From: Pseudoalteromonas viridis
GTDB taxonomy: Bacteria > Pseudomonadota > Gammaproteobacteria > Enterobacterales > Alteromonadaceae
Assembly (NCBI RefSeq): GCF_017742995.1
Contig: NZ_CP072425.1
Coordinates: forward strand, 2,170,001-2,234,000
DNA length: 64,000 bases
Direction of reading: 5' to 3'
Positions within the stretch are counted from its first letter, which is position 1; every line of letters starts with the position of its first letter. A model generated the notes under the pieces. The model had not been told where the DNA came from. It made no database searches and saw nothing but the letters and a program-made list of their open reading frames with translations. Position numbers and translations under genes: made by a program. This document shows, in pieces, positions 18,660 to 26,082 of the stretch.

Positions 18660-19431
18660 GGTAGGCAAGCACCACTTCATCGCGAAACAGGATATCCTGG
18701 TGTTTGCCCTCGCTGCGGTAGTGCTGACACATGGCCTGGGCACTGCGTGTTTGCGCTTTTAACAGCTGGCTGGGCATATCAACACTGGCCGCGGCGCTGT
18801 GCCATTTGTCAGTGAGTGCCGGTGGCGGTGCAGGTAAAGTGGGCAGCACCCGCTCGACCAGCTCAAAGGCACTGTCGCGTGCCAGTAGCAGCATGTCGTC
18901 GTTGGCGGCGGCAAACCAGCTGACACCGGTATGGCTCACACACACCAAAGGCATAAATGGCGCCAGTGCCGGGAAAATCTCATTACGATAGACGTCGACC
19001 TCCCAGTAGCTGCGAGCGATTTTAACGAACTGCTCAAAGCTGGTAATGGCACCAAACCCCGATTCTGCGAGTAAGCGGATCTCAACCCGGGGTTTATTAG
19101 GGTTGACTGTATCATTGGCTGCATCCAGGTACCAGGGGCCGACCACCAGCGCATTCTGAAAATACTCATCACGCAGCGAGCCCCATACCGGCTCGAGCGT
19201 CAGGCCGCTGTCCAGCAGGGCTTTGAGCGGTTGCAGAGGTGCTGCAACGGGCTCTTTTGCTAGCTCAGCTTTGAGTAGATCCTGGATAGCATTGCGGACT
19301 TCTTTACAGCGCCCGAGCGGATAAGGTTTGCCAGCAAAGATGGGATACTTTTGTGCCAGTGCGGGGTCAATCTTCAGGCGTAAATGGGCCAGATACACTT
19401 CCAGATCGGTGACTTGTTGTGCTGTGAGCAT
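18631..19431 (-). CDS. Conserved-looking protein of unknown function
   Basis: The 266-residue soluble protein has no signal peptide or membrane helix and no motif I recognise. Its N-terminus (LTAQQVTDLEVYLAHLRLKI, then YPIFAGKPYPLGRCKEVRNA) looks helical; the middle has GPWYLDAANDTVNPNKPRVEIR and a tryptophan-rich SYWEVDVYRNE. It is the third minus-strand gene after the ATP-grasp and QEGLA genes, 69 bases past the latter. Only a short weak hairpin (AAGCC/GGCTT) lies between, so it may belong to the same operon. Its end overlaps the MFS gene tail by 29 bases. Confidence 0.75.
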   Translation of the reverse strand: MLTAQQVTDLEVYLAHLRLKIDPALAQKYPIFAGKPYPLGRCKEVRNAIQDLLKAELAKEPVAAPLQPLKALLDSGLTLEPVWGSLRDEYFQNALVVGPWYLDAANDTVNPNKPRVEIRLLAESGFGAITSFEQFVKIARSYWEVDVYRNEIFPALAPFMPLVCVSHTGVSWFAAANDDMLLLARDSAFELVERVLPTLPAPPPALTDKWHSAAASVDMPSQLLKAQTRSAQAMCQHYRSEGKHQDILFRDEVVLAYLSLPVNVQV

Positions 19432-19500
19432 CGGGGTTCCTGCATCAGTGAGTACTGTATGCAGTGTAACCCCGTGTCTGACAAGATAAAAGCCGTTGGC

Positions 19501-21492
19501 TTATTTTATACAGCTGATCAGATAGCTGAGAATAGCATCCGGTTGAGCTGGGTCACGGCTATAATCCGGCAGGTAAGCTGGTTTATCCAGTAACTGACGT
19601 TCAACCAGCATGTCAATGGCATCCAGCTGTGCCAGCCCGGTTTTGCCCAGATAGAGGTTATCGAGCGAACGCTGCTGCGACAGCTTCACCACGTCTCTGA
19701 AGCCTTTCAGATAGAGATGGTCTTTGGTAAATCCGCCACCGCGAAACACCCGGGTCGTCAGGCCAAACGCTTCGGCGCTGCCCAGATAGCTGGTATCACG
19801 CAAAAACTCATACACCTGATAAAACTGCTCACCTTTGACCATTTTATCTACCGCCAGCACCCGCAGCGCCAGGGTTTTCAGACGCATCAGGTTGATATTC
19901 CCCGACTGGAACTCACGGAAAATCGCCAGGCCTTCCTGGGTATAAGTGTTGCCCGGCAGGCCCAGACGCAGCAGATGCAGCGGCTGTTGCTCGGCATTGA
20001 GCGTGGTGAGCAGGTGCACACCAATTTCATGCTCAATCAGCGCCCGCACATCCAGCTCAGAGAACATCGCCGTGCTGTTAACCAGCAGGGTTTTCTTGCC
20101 GTTATCCACCATGGCTTTGGCCACCAGCTTAGTCGACAGGCTCACCTTACAGGGCAGCTGCATTTGTGCAATGGCCTGCTCAAAGCGGCTCAGCGCCTGC
20201 TCGGCAGTGATGGTTTTTGGCGCCGCCGGTTGTGGCTCGGTGGCATGAATGATAAAGCGCGCATTGGCGATGTCATCGACGCTCGGTTCACCATAGTAAC
20301 GCAGCGAGTTATACAAGAACTGCTCTTTGCCGACCTGAGTGATCACATCAATTTTAGTGGCAAAGTTATCAATCAGCTTGCGATAAATGTCTTTGATCAG
20401 CGGATCGCCGATGTCCGCTACGGGCAAGCGATAGAGCTGCTCTTTAAATTCATAGGGATCCATGCGCAGCGGGCGATACTTAAACTGGGGCCGGTAATGG
20501 CTTTTGTTAAAGAAGCGGCGCTTTTCCTGAGCAATATTCGTTGGGTTGACATAATGCAGGGTGTCCAGGTTACGGGCCAGTTTATACAGAGCCAGATCGA
20601 CCGCCTTGATGGCCGGATCTATATGTTGCTGAACATGGTTAAACTGCACCATTGCTTTGGAGCAATAGCGTTTAATAAAAAACCGCGCGGTCTGGGTCAG
20701 GGCAATATGCAAATTGCGCTTGAGCTTTTCGAACACCAGCGGGTAGAGCTCCCCGGTCAGCTCATCCATAAAGAACTTACGCACTTCCAGCGGCAGGATC
20801 AGGGTGTTTTTGTATGTTTTAGTCACAAACGTGGTCTGGTAGCCGTCACCCTGAAACACGCTGTTCTCGGCAAAGCTCAGCGGCGAGCCCTGAAACTTCT
20901 TGCGGCACAGCTGCTGCCTGAGGGTATTAAACACCGGACGCCAGCGCAGTGCATCAAGCTGAGCGGTCCCCAAGTTAAAGTCGGGCGCAAAGTCATACTG
21001 GCGAACCTGCCAGTTGTAGCTGTGAATGTCGAATACCAGACAGGCACCGAACTTTTTCTCCAGTGTATCCAGTACCAGCTTAAGCACCTGATAGTAGGCC
21101 GCATGTTTAGACAGACTGAGATCGCGCTCGCTGCCATCGGGCTGCTGTTGCCAGACTTCTTTGCCCCACGCCTGGGTATAAATGGCTTGCTGCGGGGCAC
21201 GGTTAAGGTCGTACTCGTAACGGGAGTCACGGGCTATCAACACAATCGGCATGGCATCAATCAGCTCGCCGGTGTGGGGATCTTCCTCTTCAAAACGGGC
21301 CTGCTCGCTCAGCGCGATATTGCCGTGCAAGGAGGTCCGCAAGCGGCTTCCGGCATGGACGGCTGTCGCCACATAAGGCACATATTCGCGGATGTGCAAA
21401 TACACGGCACCGCCGGCTACTTCCCCTTCAAAGGGTTGCTGGGCGGCGAGGGCCGCGACCAGCGCTTGTTCAGACTGCATGGGCATCTTCAA
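19501..21492 (-). CDS. N-formylglutamate amidohydrolase-like / QEGLA-motif (DUF1704, MATCAP-type) metallopeptidase fusion
   Basis: A 663-residue two-domain protein. The N-terminal part (about 30-270) resembles N-formylglutamate amidohydrolases: VHAGSR at 45-50, ARDSRYEYDLNR at 87-98 and VFDIHSYNW at 153-161 carry the expected metal and substrate residues. The C-terminal part (about 290-650) has the zinc motif HEIGVH (488-493) and the downstream TQEGLA (518-523), whose Glu520 is the probable third ligand. This is the DUF1704 family to which the eukaryotic tubulin tyrosine carboxypeptidase MATCAP belongs. Databases often name bacterial members flavohemoglobin expression-modulating QEGLA motif protein. 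It overlaps the upstream ATP-grasp gene by 23 bases. The substrate is unknown. Confidence 0.85.
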   Translation of the reverse strand: MKMPMQSEQALVAALAAQQPFEGEVAGGAVYLHIREYVPYVATAVHAGSRLRTSLHGNIALSEQARFEEEDPHTGELIDAMPIVLIARDSRYEYDLNRAPQQAIYTQAWGKEVWQQQPDGSERDLSLSKHAAYYQVLKLVLDTLEKKFGACLVFDIHSYNWQVRQYDFAPDFNLGTAQLDALRWRPVFNTLRQQLCRKKFQGSPLSFAENSVFQGDGYQTTFVTKTYKNTLILPLEVRKFFMDELTGELYPLVFEKLKRNLHIALTQTARFFIKRYCSKAMVQFNHVQQHIDPAIKAVDLALYKLARNLDTLHYVNPTNIAQEKRRFFNKSHYRPQFKYRPLRMDPYEFKEQLYRLPVADIGDPLIKDIYRKLIDNFATKIDVITQVGKEQFLYNSLRYYGEPSVDDIANARFIIHATEPQPAAPKTITAEQALSRFEQAIAQMQLPCKVSLSTKLVAKAMVDNGKKTLLVNSTAMFSELDVRALIEHEIGVHLLTTLNAEQQPLHLLRLGLPGNTYTQEGLAIFREFQSGNINLMRLKTLALRVLAVDKMVKGEQFYQVYEFLRDTSYLGSAEAFGLTTRVFRGGGFTKDHLYLKGFRDVVKLSQQRSLDNLYLGKTGLAQLDAIDMLVERQLLDKPAYLPDYSRDPAQPDAILSYLISCIK

Positions 21493-22516
21493 TTACCTGA
21501 CGAAATGCATTTTTACGATGGTTTACCAACTCTTTGGCATGCACCACACTTTCAACAAAGTCGATCACTTGCACCTGCAAACGGGTGCGGTTCAGACGGT
21601 TGATGCGCGAGATCCCGCCCGGACTGAGCACATTCACCTCAATCAGCTTGCCGCCAATCACATCAATGCCCACAAAGTACAGGCCATCGCGCACCAGTTT
21701 AGGGCCTATGTGTTTACACAGTGCTTGTTCCTGAGCGGTCAGTTTATGCTTGACCACTTTGCCACCGGCGTGCACATTGGCACGCACTTCATTGCTGGCG
21801 GGAATGCGTTTCATCGCCCCGATGGGCTCGCCATTGAGCATTAGGATCCGCACATCACCTTCTGCGGCACCGGGTACATACTCCTGCAAAATCACATAAT
21901 TGCTGCCTTTGCCAGACTCATCGCCACCAATATAAAACTCCAGCAGGGAGCTGAAACTTTGCTTGGCGCTTTTTTCCAGCACAATGACACCACGACCACC
22001 GTAGCCATCGAGCGGCTTGAGGATCATTTTGTCGCAGCTGGACTCGGCGAAGATCCGCTCCAGGTACTCTTTGTTTTTGGACACATGGGTGGCCGGAATA
22101 AACTCACTGGCGGTGCCCTGAAAGGACGCGGTGTACAATTTATTGTTAGCAATACGCAGCCCGTCGATGTCGTTTACGATAAAGGTATCGTCGCGCACAG
22201 AATCAAGAAAGTTCATGGCCAGGGTATCGAGCGGCGGATTGGCGCGCATAAAAATCACATCAAAACCGGCCAGCGGTAACTGAGTACGCTTAAACTGGGC
22301 TTTGTTGTAAAAACTGACGAAGTTGTCGGAGACCTTGTCCTGCTTGACGAACACATCGCAAAATGCGCTCGCAACGCTGTCGCGGATGGTCAGGGCATTG
22401 ACTGTGGTAATGGCAACAATGTGATTGCGCGACACCGCTTCGTGGATCAGGCGCAGGGTACTGTCGTTTTCGGCGTCAACCCGCTCCCACGGGTACATAA
22501 TAAAACAAATTTTCAC
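21470..22516 (-). CDS. GshB-like ATP-grasp enzyme
   Basis: The 348-residue protein follows the glutathione synthetase fold: N-terminal MKICFIMYPWERV, FMRANPPLDTL corresponding to the MRKDPPFD motif of GshB, the ATP-grasp ILKPLDGYGGRGVIVL, QEYVPGAAEGDVRILML, and the C-terminal GIDVIGGKLIEVNVLSPGGI with metal ligands. True GshB ends in INVTSPTCI; here it is VNVLSPGGI, so the substrate may differ from gamma-glutamylcysteine plus glycine. It is the first gene of a minus-strand cluster and overlaps the QEGLA/amidohydrolase gene by 23 bases, arguing for linked function in making and hydrolysing a peptide-like bond. Confidence 0.83.
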   Translation of the reverse strand: MKICFIMYPWERVDAENDSTLRLIHEAVSRNHIVAITTVNALTIRDSVASAFCDVFVKQDKVSDNFVSFYNKAQFKRTQLPLAGFDVIFMRANPPLDTLAMNFLDSVRDDTFIVNDIDGLRIANNKLYTASFQGTASEFIPATHVSKNKEYLERIFAESSCDKMILKPLDGYGGRGVIVLEKSAKQSFSSLLEFYIGGDESGKGSNYVILQEYVPGAAEGDVRILMLNGEPIGAMKRIPASNEVRANVHAGGKVVKHKLTAQEQALCKHIGPKLVRDGLYFVGIDVIGGKLIEVNVLSPGGISRINRLNRTRLQVQVIDFVESVVHAKELVNHRKNAFRQVIEDAHAV

Positions 22517-22642
22517 TGTCGGAATAGATCACTTAATCAGGCTTATTTTTGGCGACTATAACGACAAAAGCTGTGCTTAGCTCGCGAGTTATTTTTATCG
22601 TCAGGATAAAAAATAAAGGGGGATATTGGAGAGGTGAGCAGG

Positions 22643-22670
22643 AAAACTCAGGACGCCGGGCAGCGTCCTG
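22643..22670 (-). terminator. Probable terminator of srmB
   Basis: The stem CAGGACGC/GCGTCCTG (22649-22656 with 22663-22670) is followed on the minus strand by AGTTTTCC, 18 bases past the srmB stop. The stem is strong but the T-run short. Confidence 0.65.
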
Positions 22671-22687
22671 ATATGGCTCTGGTCAGG

Positions 22688-23920
22688 CTACTTTTTCTTT
22701 TTCGCTTTGACTTTGGCGGCCTTTTTCTTGGCTTTGATTTTTGCCGGATCTTTTTTCTTTTTCGGCAGCTTGGCTTCTTTGTGTTTTGGCTCCAGGCCTT
22801 CGATCACCCGGCGTTTTAGTTTCTGCTCTGTGTAGCGCTCAACCTTACCGAGGATCTCAGCATCATGTGCCTCAACCAGTGAAATAGCGGTGCCTTTTTT
22901 ACCGGCACGACCGGTACGGCCAATACGGTGGACATAAATGTCGGCGGTCCGCGGCATATCAAAGTTAATCACATGGCTGATATCCGCTACGTCGATACCA
23001 CGCGCCGCGACATCGGTGGCGATCAGAATGCGGGTGCGACCACTGTGGAAGCTGGCCATGGCGGCCATGCGCTTGTCCTGTGGCATTTCACCGCGCAGCC
23101 AGGTAGTTTTGATGTCCTGGGTGTATAACTCGCCAACCAGTTTTTCGAGACGCTCGCGAGTTTTGACAAACACAATGGCCTTAGTGACATCTTCACTTTG
23201 CAGCAGGTTGGCCAGCATCGCCAGTTTATGCTCGTAATCATCGGCCAGGTGGATCCACTGATGAATTTTGCCTTTTTCTTTGCGCGATGATTCGGCTTCA
23301 AGCAGCGCCGGATCTTTTAAGATACGCTCGGCAAACAGCTCAACACTGTCGCCTTCCAGAGTCGCTGAAAACAGGAAACACTGGCGGCGATTTTTTGCTT
23401 CGTTGCAGATCTTGAGCATTTCTTTTTTAAATCCCAGGTCGAGCATGCGGTCGGCTTCATCAAGGATCAACAGCTCAACGTTATCTGCATGGAAGTTCTC
23501 GGTTTCGAGGTATTCCATCAAACGCCCCGGTGTGGCTATCAGAATATCGTTGTTTTTTTCGAAGATCTCTTTGTGACTGCCGTAGTTAATTCCCCCGGTC
23601 ACCACGCCGATTTTCAGGTGCGTGCCTGCAGCCAGTGCTTCGCATTGCTCAAACACCTGGTAGGCCAGCTCGCGGGTCGGCGTCATGATCAGCACTCGGG
23701 CAAACCCCGGGTCGCGACGCGGAAAATCCATCAAATACTGAATTGCCGGGATCAGGAAGGCGGCTGTTTTACCTGTGCCTGTTGGCGCGGAAGCAAGGAT
23801 ATCGCGGCCCATCAGGGCCTCCGGAATGGCCAGCTGTTGAATGCTGGTGGCTTGCTCAAAGCCCATTTTTTTTATGGCAGTCAGTAGCGTGCCGTCGAGA
23901 TCGAATTCAGTAAATTGCAT
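22688..23920 (-). CDS. srmB: ATP-dependent DEAD-box RNA helicase SrmB
   Basis: SrmB acts early in 50S ribosomal subunit assembly. Motifs in order: Q motif (ATSIQQLAIP), I (APTGTGKTAA), Ia (PTRELA), II (DEAD), III (SAT), IV-VI (VFVKTRERL, ATDVAARGID, HRIGRTGRAG). Overall similarity runs with E. coli SrmB (NFHADNVELLILDEADRML; FSATLEGDSVELFAERIL; GTAISLVEAHD). The 410-residue protein ends in a lysine-rich tail, probably RNA-binding. It is divergent from trmN6, as srmB is from yfiC in E. coli, which supports the name. Confidence 0.94.
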   Translation of the reverse strand: MQFTEFDLDGTLLTAIKKMGFEQATSIQQLAIPEALMGRDILASAPTGTGKTAAFLIPAIQYLMDFPRRDPGFARVLIMTPTRELAYQVFEQCEALAAGTHLKIGVVTGGINYGSHKEIFEKNNDILIATPGRLMEYLETENFHADNVELLILDEADRMLDLGFKKEMLKICNEAKNRRQCFLFSATLEGDSVELFAERILKDPALLEAESSRKEKGKIHQWIHLADDYEHKLAMLANLLQSEDVTKAIVFVKTRERLEKLVGELYTQDIKTTWLRGEMPQDKRMAAMASFHSGRTRILIATDVAARGIDVADISHVINFDMPRTADIYVHRIGRTGRAGKKGTAISLVEAHDAEILGKVERYTEQKLKRRVIEGLEPKHKEAKLPKKKKDPAKIKAKKKAAKVKAKKKK

Positions 23921-23987
23921 AGTGCATCACAAATAAAGGACAATAGCGGAATTATACTTGGCAATCCGGGTTTCTCAAAGGAGCAAA

Positions 23988-24686
23988 ATGGCAGGCTTTG
24001 CATTTAAGCAATTTACGGTGGCGCAATCGCGCAGTGCAATGAAGGTGTCGACCGATGGGGTGTTATTCGGCGCTTGGGTTTCTGTGACCGGTACCCAGCG
24101 CATGCTCGACATTGGCGCAGGTACGGGGTTATTGAGTTTGATGTGCAAACAGCGCGCCCCAAAGCTTGCTATTGATGCGGTTGAAATTGATGCACAGGCC
24201 TCTCTGGATGCCGTGGATAATATCCATGCCAGCCCCTGGGAGGGTATTTGTGTACACCAGACTCCCATTCAGACATTCGTCTCGGACCAGTCTTATGATT
24301 TGGTGATCAGCAATCCGCCGTACTTTAACCACAGCTTAAAAGGGCCAGATGCCGCTCGCAACACTGCGCGCCATACCGACAGCCTGAGCTTTGTGCAGCT
24401 TATAGACGCATTTATGTGCCACAGTCACACACGAGGTCGGCTGGCGGTGATTTTGCCAGCCCAGGAAGGGCACGAGTTTATTGCACTGGCTGTTCAGCGC
24501 GGTCTATATCTGGCACGCCGTTGTGATGTGTCTATGACGCCCGACAAGCCTGTGAGCAGGCTGATGTTGGAATTCCACCGCAACCAAACCACGCAGGAGC
24601 TGCACAGTTTGTGTGTGAGAAACAAAATGGGGGAGTATAGCGAGGCGTTTATTGATCTGTGTCGTGATTTTTATCTAAAAATGTGA
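23988..24686 (+). CDS. trmN6: tRNA1(Val) (adenine(37)-N6)-methyltransferase
   Basis: TrmN6 (YfiC) methylates N6 of A37 in tRNA1-Val. The start at 23988 has AAGGAG 4 bases upstream; an ATG at 23958 has none. The 232-residue protein has the SAM-binding LDIGAGTGLLSLM (around residue 40) and the catalytic NPPYF in VISNPPYFNHS (around residue 107) typical of N6-adenine methyltransferases. The N-terminal FKQFTVAQSRSAMKVSTDGVL-type stretch matches the YfiC family. It is divergent from srmB. Confidence 0.93.
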   Translation: MAGFAFKQFTVAQSRSAMKVSTDGVLFGAWVSVTGTQRMLDIGAGTGLLSLMCKQRAPKLAIDAVEIDAQASLDAVDNIHASPWEGICVHQTPIQTFVSDQSYDLVISNPPYFNHSLKGPDAARNTARHTDSLSFVQLIDAFMCHSHTRGRLAVILPAQEGHEFIALAVQRGLYLARRCDVSMTPDKPVSRLMLEFHRNQTTQELHSLCVRNKMGEYSEAFIDLCRDFYLKM

Positions 24687-24820
24687 CCCAAATCGGCGGC
24701 GTAATCGGCATTCATGCAGTAATCTTATGTAATATCTAAGATGTTTTAACAACGCTACACTCGCAAATCATCAAATAAGACCAAACTGGGTCAATGCATG
24801 CCCAGTGCAAGGAGCCGATA

Positions 24821-25354
24821 ATGGACCAAGATACTCAAATCATCTGTGACTTTCTGAGCGACATTAATTTGCCCTATGCGCTTTGCCCTGTTGAGGGCGA
24901 GATGTTTATGCCGGGACTACAAATCGTACATGGCGTACTGCATATAGACGTTGAACAGTTGGTTTGCCCCGGGGACATACTCCATGAAGCGGGCCATATC
25001 GCGGTGTGTGAACCCATATTCAGGCCACAGCTACACAAAGACGTTTACAAAAACGGGCTCAAAAATGGGCGCGAAAAACAAGCGATGGACGGTGAAGAAA
25101 TGGCGGCAACGGCCTGGTCTGTAGCGGCTATTAAGCACCTTGGATTACCGATTGACCTGGTGTTTCCGGAAGACAGTTATCGGGGCATGAGTCAGTCTCT
25201 GAAGGAAACATTCCAAAATGGGGGAATATTTGGCGATCCGCTGTTGACTGCTTGGGGTATGACTTGCCCGGATCAAGGGTTTCCTGCAATGACAAGCTGG
25301 ATGAGAGAAGTGCGTTGGGTGCATGAACTGCCCGAGGCACTGGCTGAAGCCTGA
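24821..25354 (+). CDS. Unknown protein with HEAGH zinc-binding motif
   Basis: The 177-residue protein starts at 24821, where AAGGAG lies 6 bases upstream; an ATG at 24794 is less well placed. It contains HEAGH at residues 55-59, an HExxH zincin motif, and GEEMAATAW about 33 residues later, where Glu92 or Glu93 could be the third zinc ligand of a gluzincin-type site. No signal peptide or membrane helix is seen. The family is not recognised; a small cytoplasmic metallopeptidase or metal-binding protein is the best guess. It converges on a small XRE regulator 55 bases away. Confidence 0.72.
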   Translation: MDQDTQIICDFLSDINLPYALCPVEGEMFMPGLQIVHGVLHIDVEQLVCPGDILHEAGHIAVCEPIFRPQLHKDVYKNGLKNGREKQAMDGEEMAATAWSVAAIKHLGLPIDLVFPEDSYRGMSQSLKETFQNGGIFGDPLLTAWGMTCPDQGFPAMTSWMREVRWVHELPEALAEA

Positions 25355-25367
25355 AGTTTTGATATAA

Positions 25368-25402
25368 CCCTCAGAGCAATCTCATTTCGAACGCTCTGAG
25401 GG
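25368..25402. terminator. Hairpin between convergent genes
   Basis: A perfect 10-bp inverted repeat, CCCTCAGAGC (25368-25377) and GCTCTGAGGG (25393-25402), with a 15-base loop lies between the HEAGH gene and the XRE gene. No T-run follows on either strand, so it may be a terminator that relies on other factors or a 3'-end stabiliser. Confidence 0.5.
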
Positions 25403-25409
25403 AAGAGAG

Positions 25410-25643
25410 TCATGCCTGACCGTGCTGACGTATCTTGGTGAGAAAATCAGAGATATCTACGGAGCAAAAAGTCACCATTGCAAAGAATTGGTTGAGTTTA
25501 GGTTGGCCAACATCGCGTTCCCAGTTTTCATAGGTTTTACGACACACGCCAAGCTGAGTGGCCATAGCCTGTGTTGTCACGCCTTTGTTCTTTCTTAACT
25601 TCCTGAGATCATCACCGGTAATGTATCGGGAAAAAAAGTCCAT
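25410..25643 (-). CDS. Small XRE-family helix-turn-helix regulator
   Basis: The 77-residue form starting at 25643 has AAAGGA 8 bases upstream; a longer reading from 25754 lacks support. The helix-turn-helix is DDLRKLRKNKGVTTQAMATQLGVCRKTYENWERD (given here only as residues 10-43), with the XRE-type recognition helix around CRKTYENWE. Little lies outside the HTH. It probably represses or activates neighbouring genes as a dimer. The target is unknown. It converges on the HEAGH-motif gene, with a shared hairpin in between. Confidence 0.82.
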   Translation of the reverse strand: MDFFSRYITGDDLRKLRKNKGVTTQAMATQLGVCRKTYENWERDVGQPKLNQFFAMVTFCSVDISDFLTKIRQHGQA

Positions 25644-26082
25644 AGTGGTAATTCCTTTGTTTATTGTTGTAAAGGTAAAGCCGGGGTGGTTCGATGCACT
25701 TTGACGCATTATCTTAAAATTACTTTCCCGGACGCCTATTGCTATTTCCTGCAATGGGTAATTTGTAACTCAGATCGCAATGAAAAAAATAATAATGTGC
25801 GACTTTTTTGTAGGTTATGAATTGATTCATTTACAGGCCCTGTAATGCGTAAATCATAAAGAAATATTGGGTATCTTGTTCAGAGCGGGCAAAGGTGTAT
25901 TTGAATCTGGTGGAGCTGCGGTTGAGAGATTGGCAGTGTAAAGTTAAAAATGAATTTTGGTTAAAGCGCGTGTGTTGTTAGCAGCGTATCTATACTGACT
26001 GACAAGGCTGTAAAGAGCGCGGTTAGCCTGATTGGAAGGAGGTGGTGCTGCTTAATGTGTTCATTAACCAGCACCTGTTGCG
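25644..26082. other. Long intergenic region with a terminal hairpin
   Basis: No convincing gene in about 440 bases. The left part must hold the XRE promoter. Near the right end, GGTGCTG-C-TTAATG pairs with CATTAA-C-CAGCACC around TGTT (26044-26075). It sits 8 bases past the stop of the large minus-strand gene and is probably the 3' end signal of that transcript, though no T-run follows. Confidence 0.55.

Noticed and set aside
19717..21603. Plus-strand ORF of 628 codons opposite the QEGLA peptidase gene
   Set aside because: It lies fully antisense to the two minus-strand genes, which carry clear motifs; its translation is His/Gln-rich with no domain, typical of an antisense shadow in GC-rich codon context.
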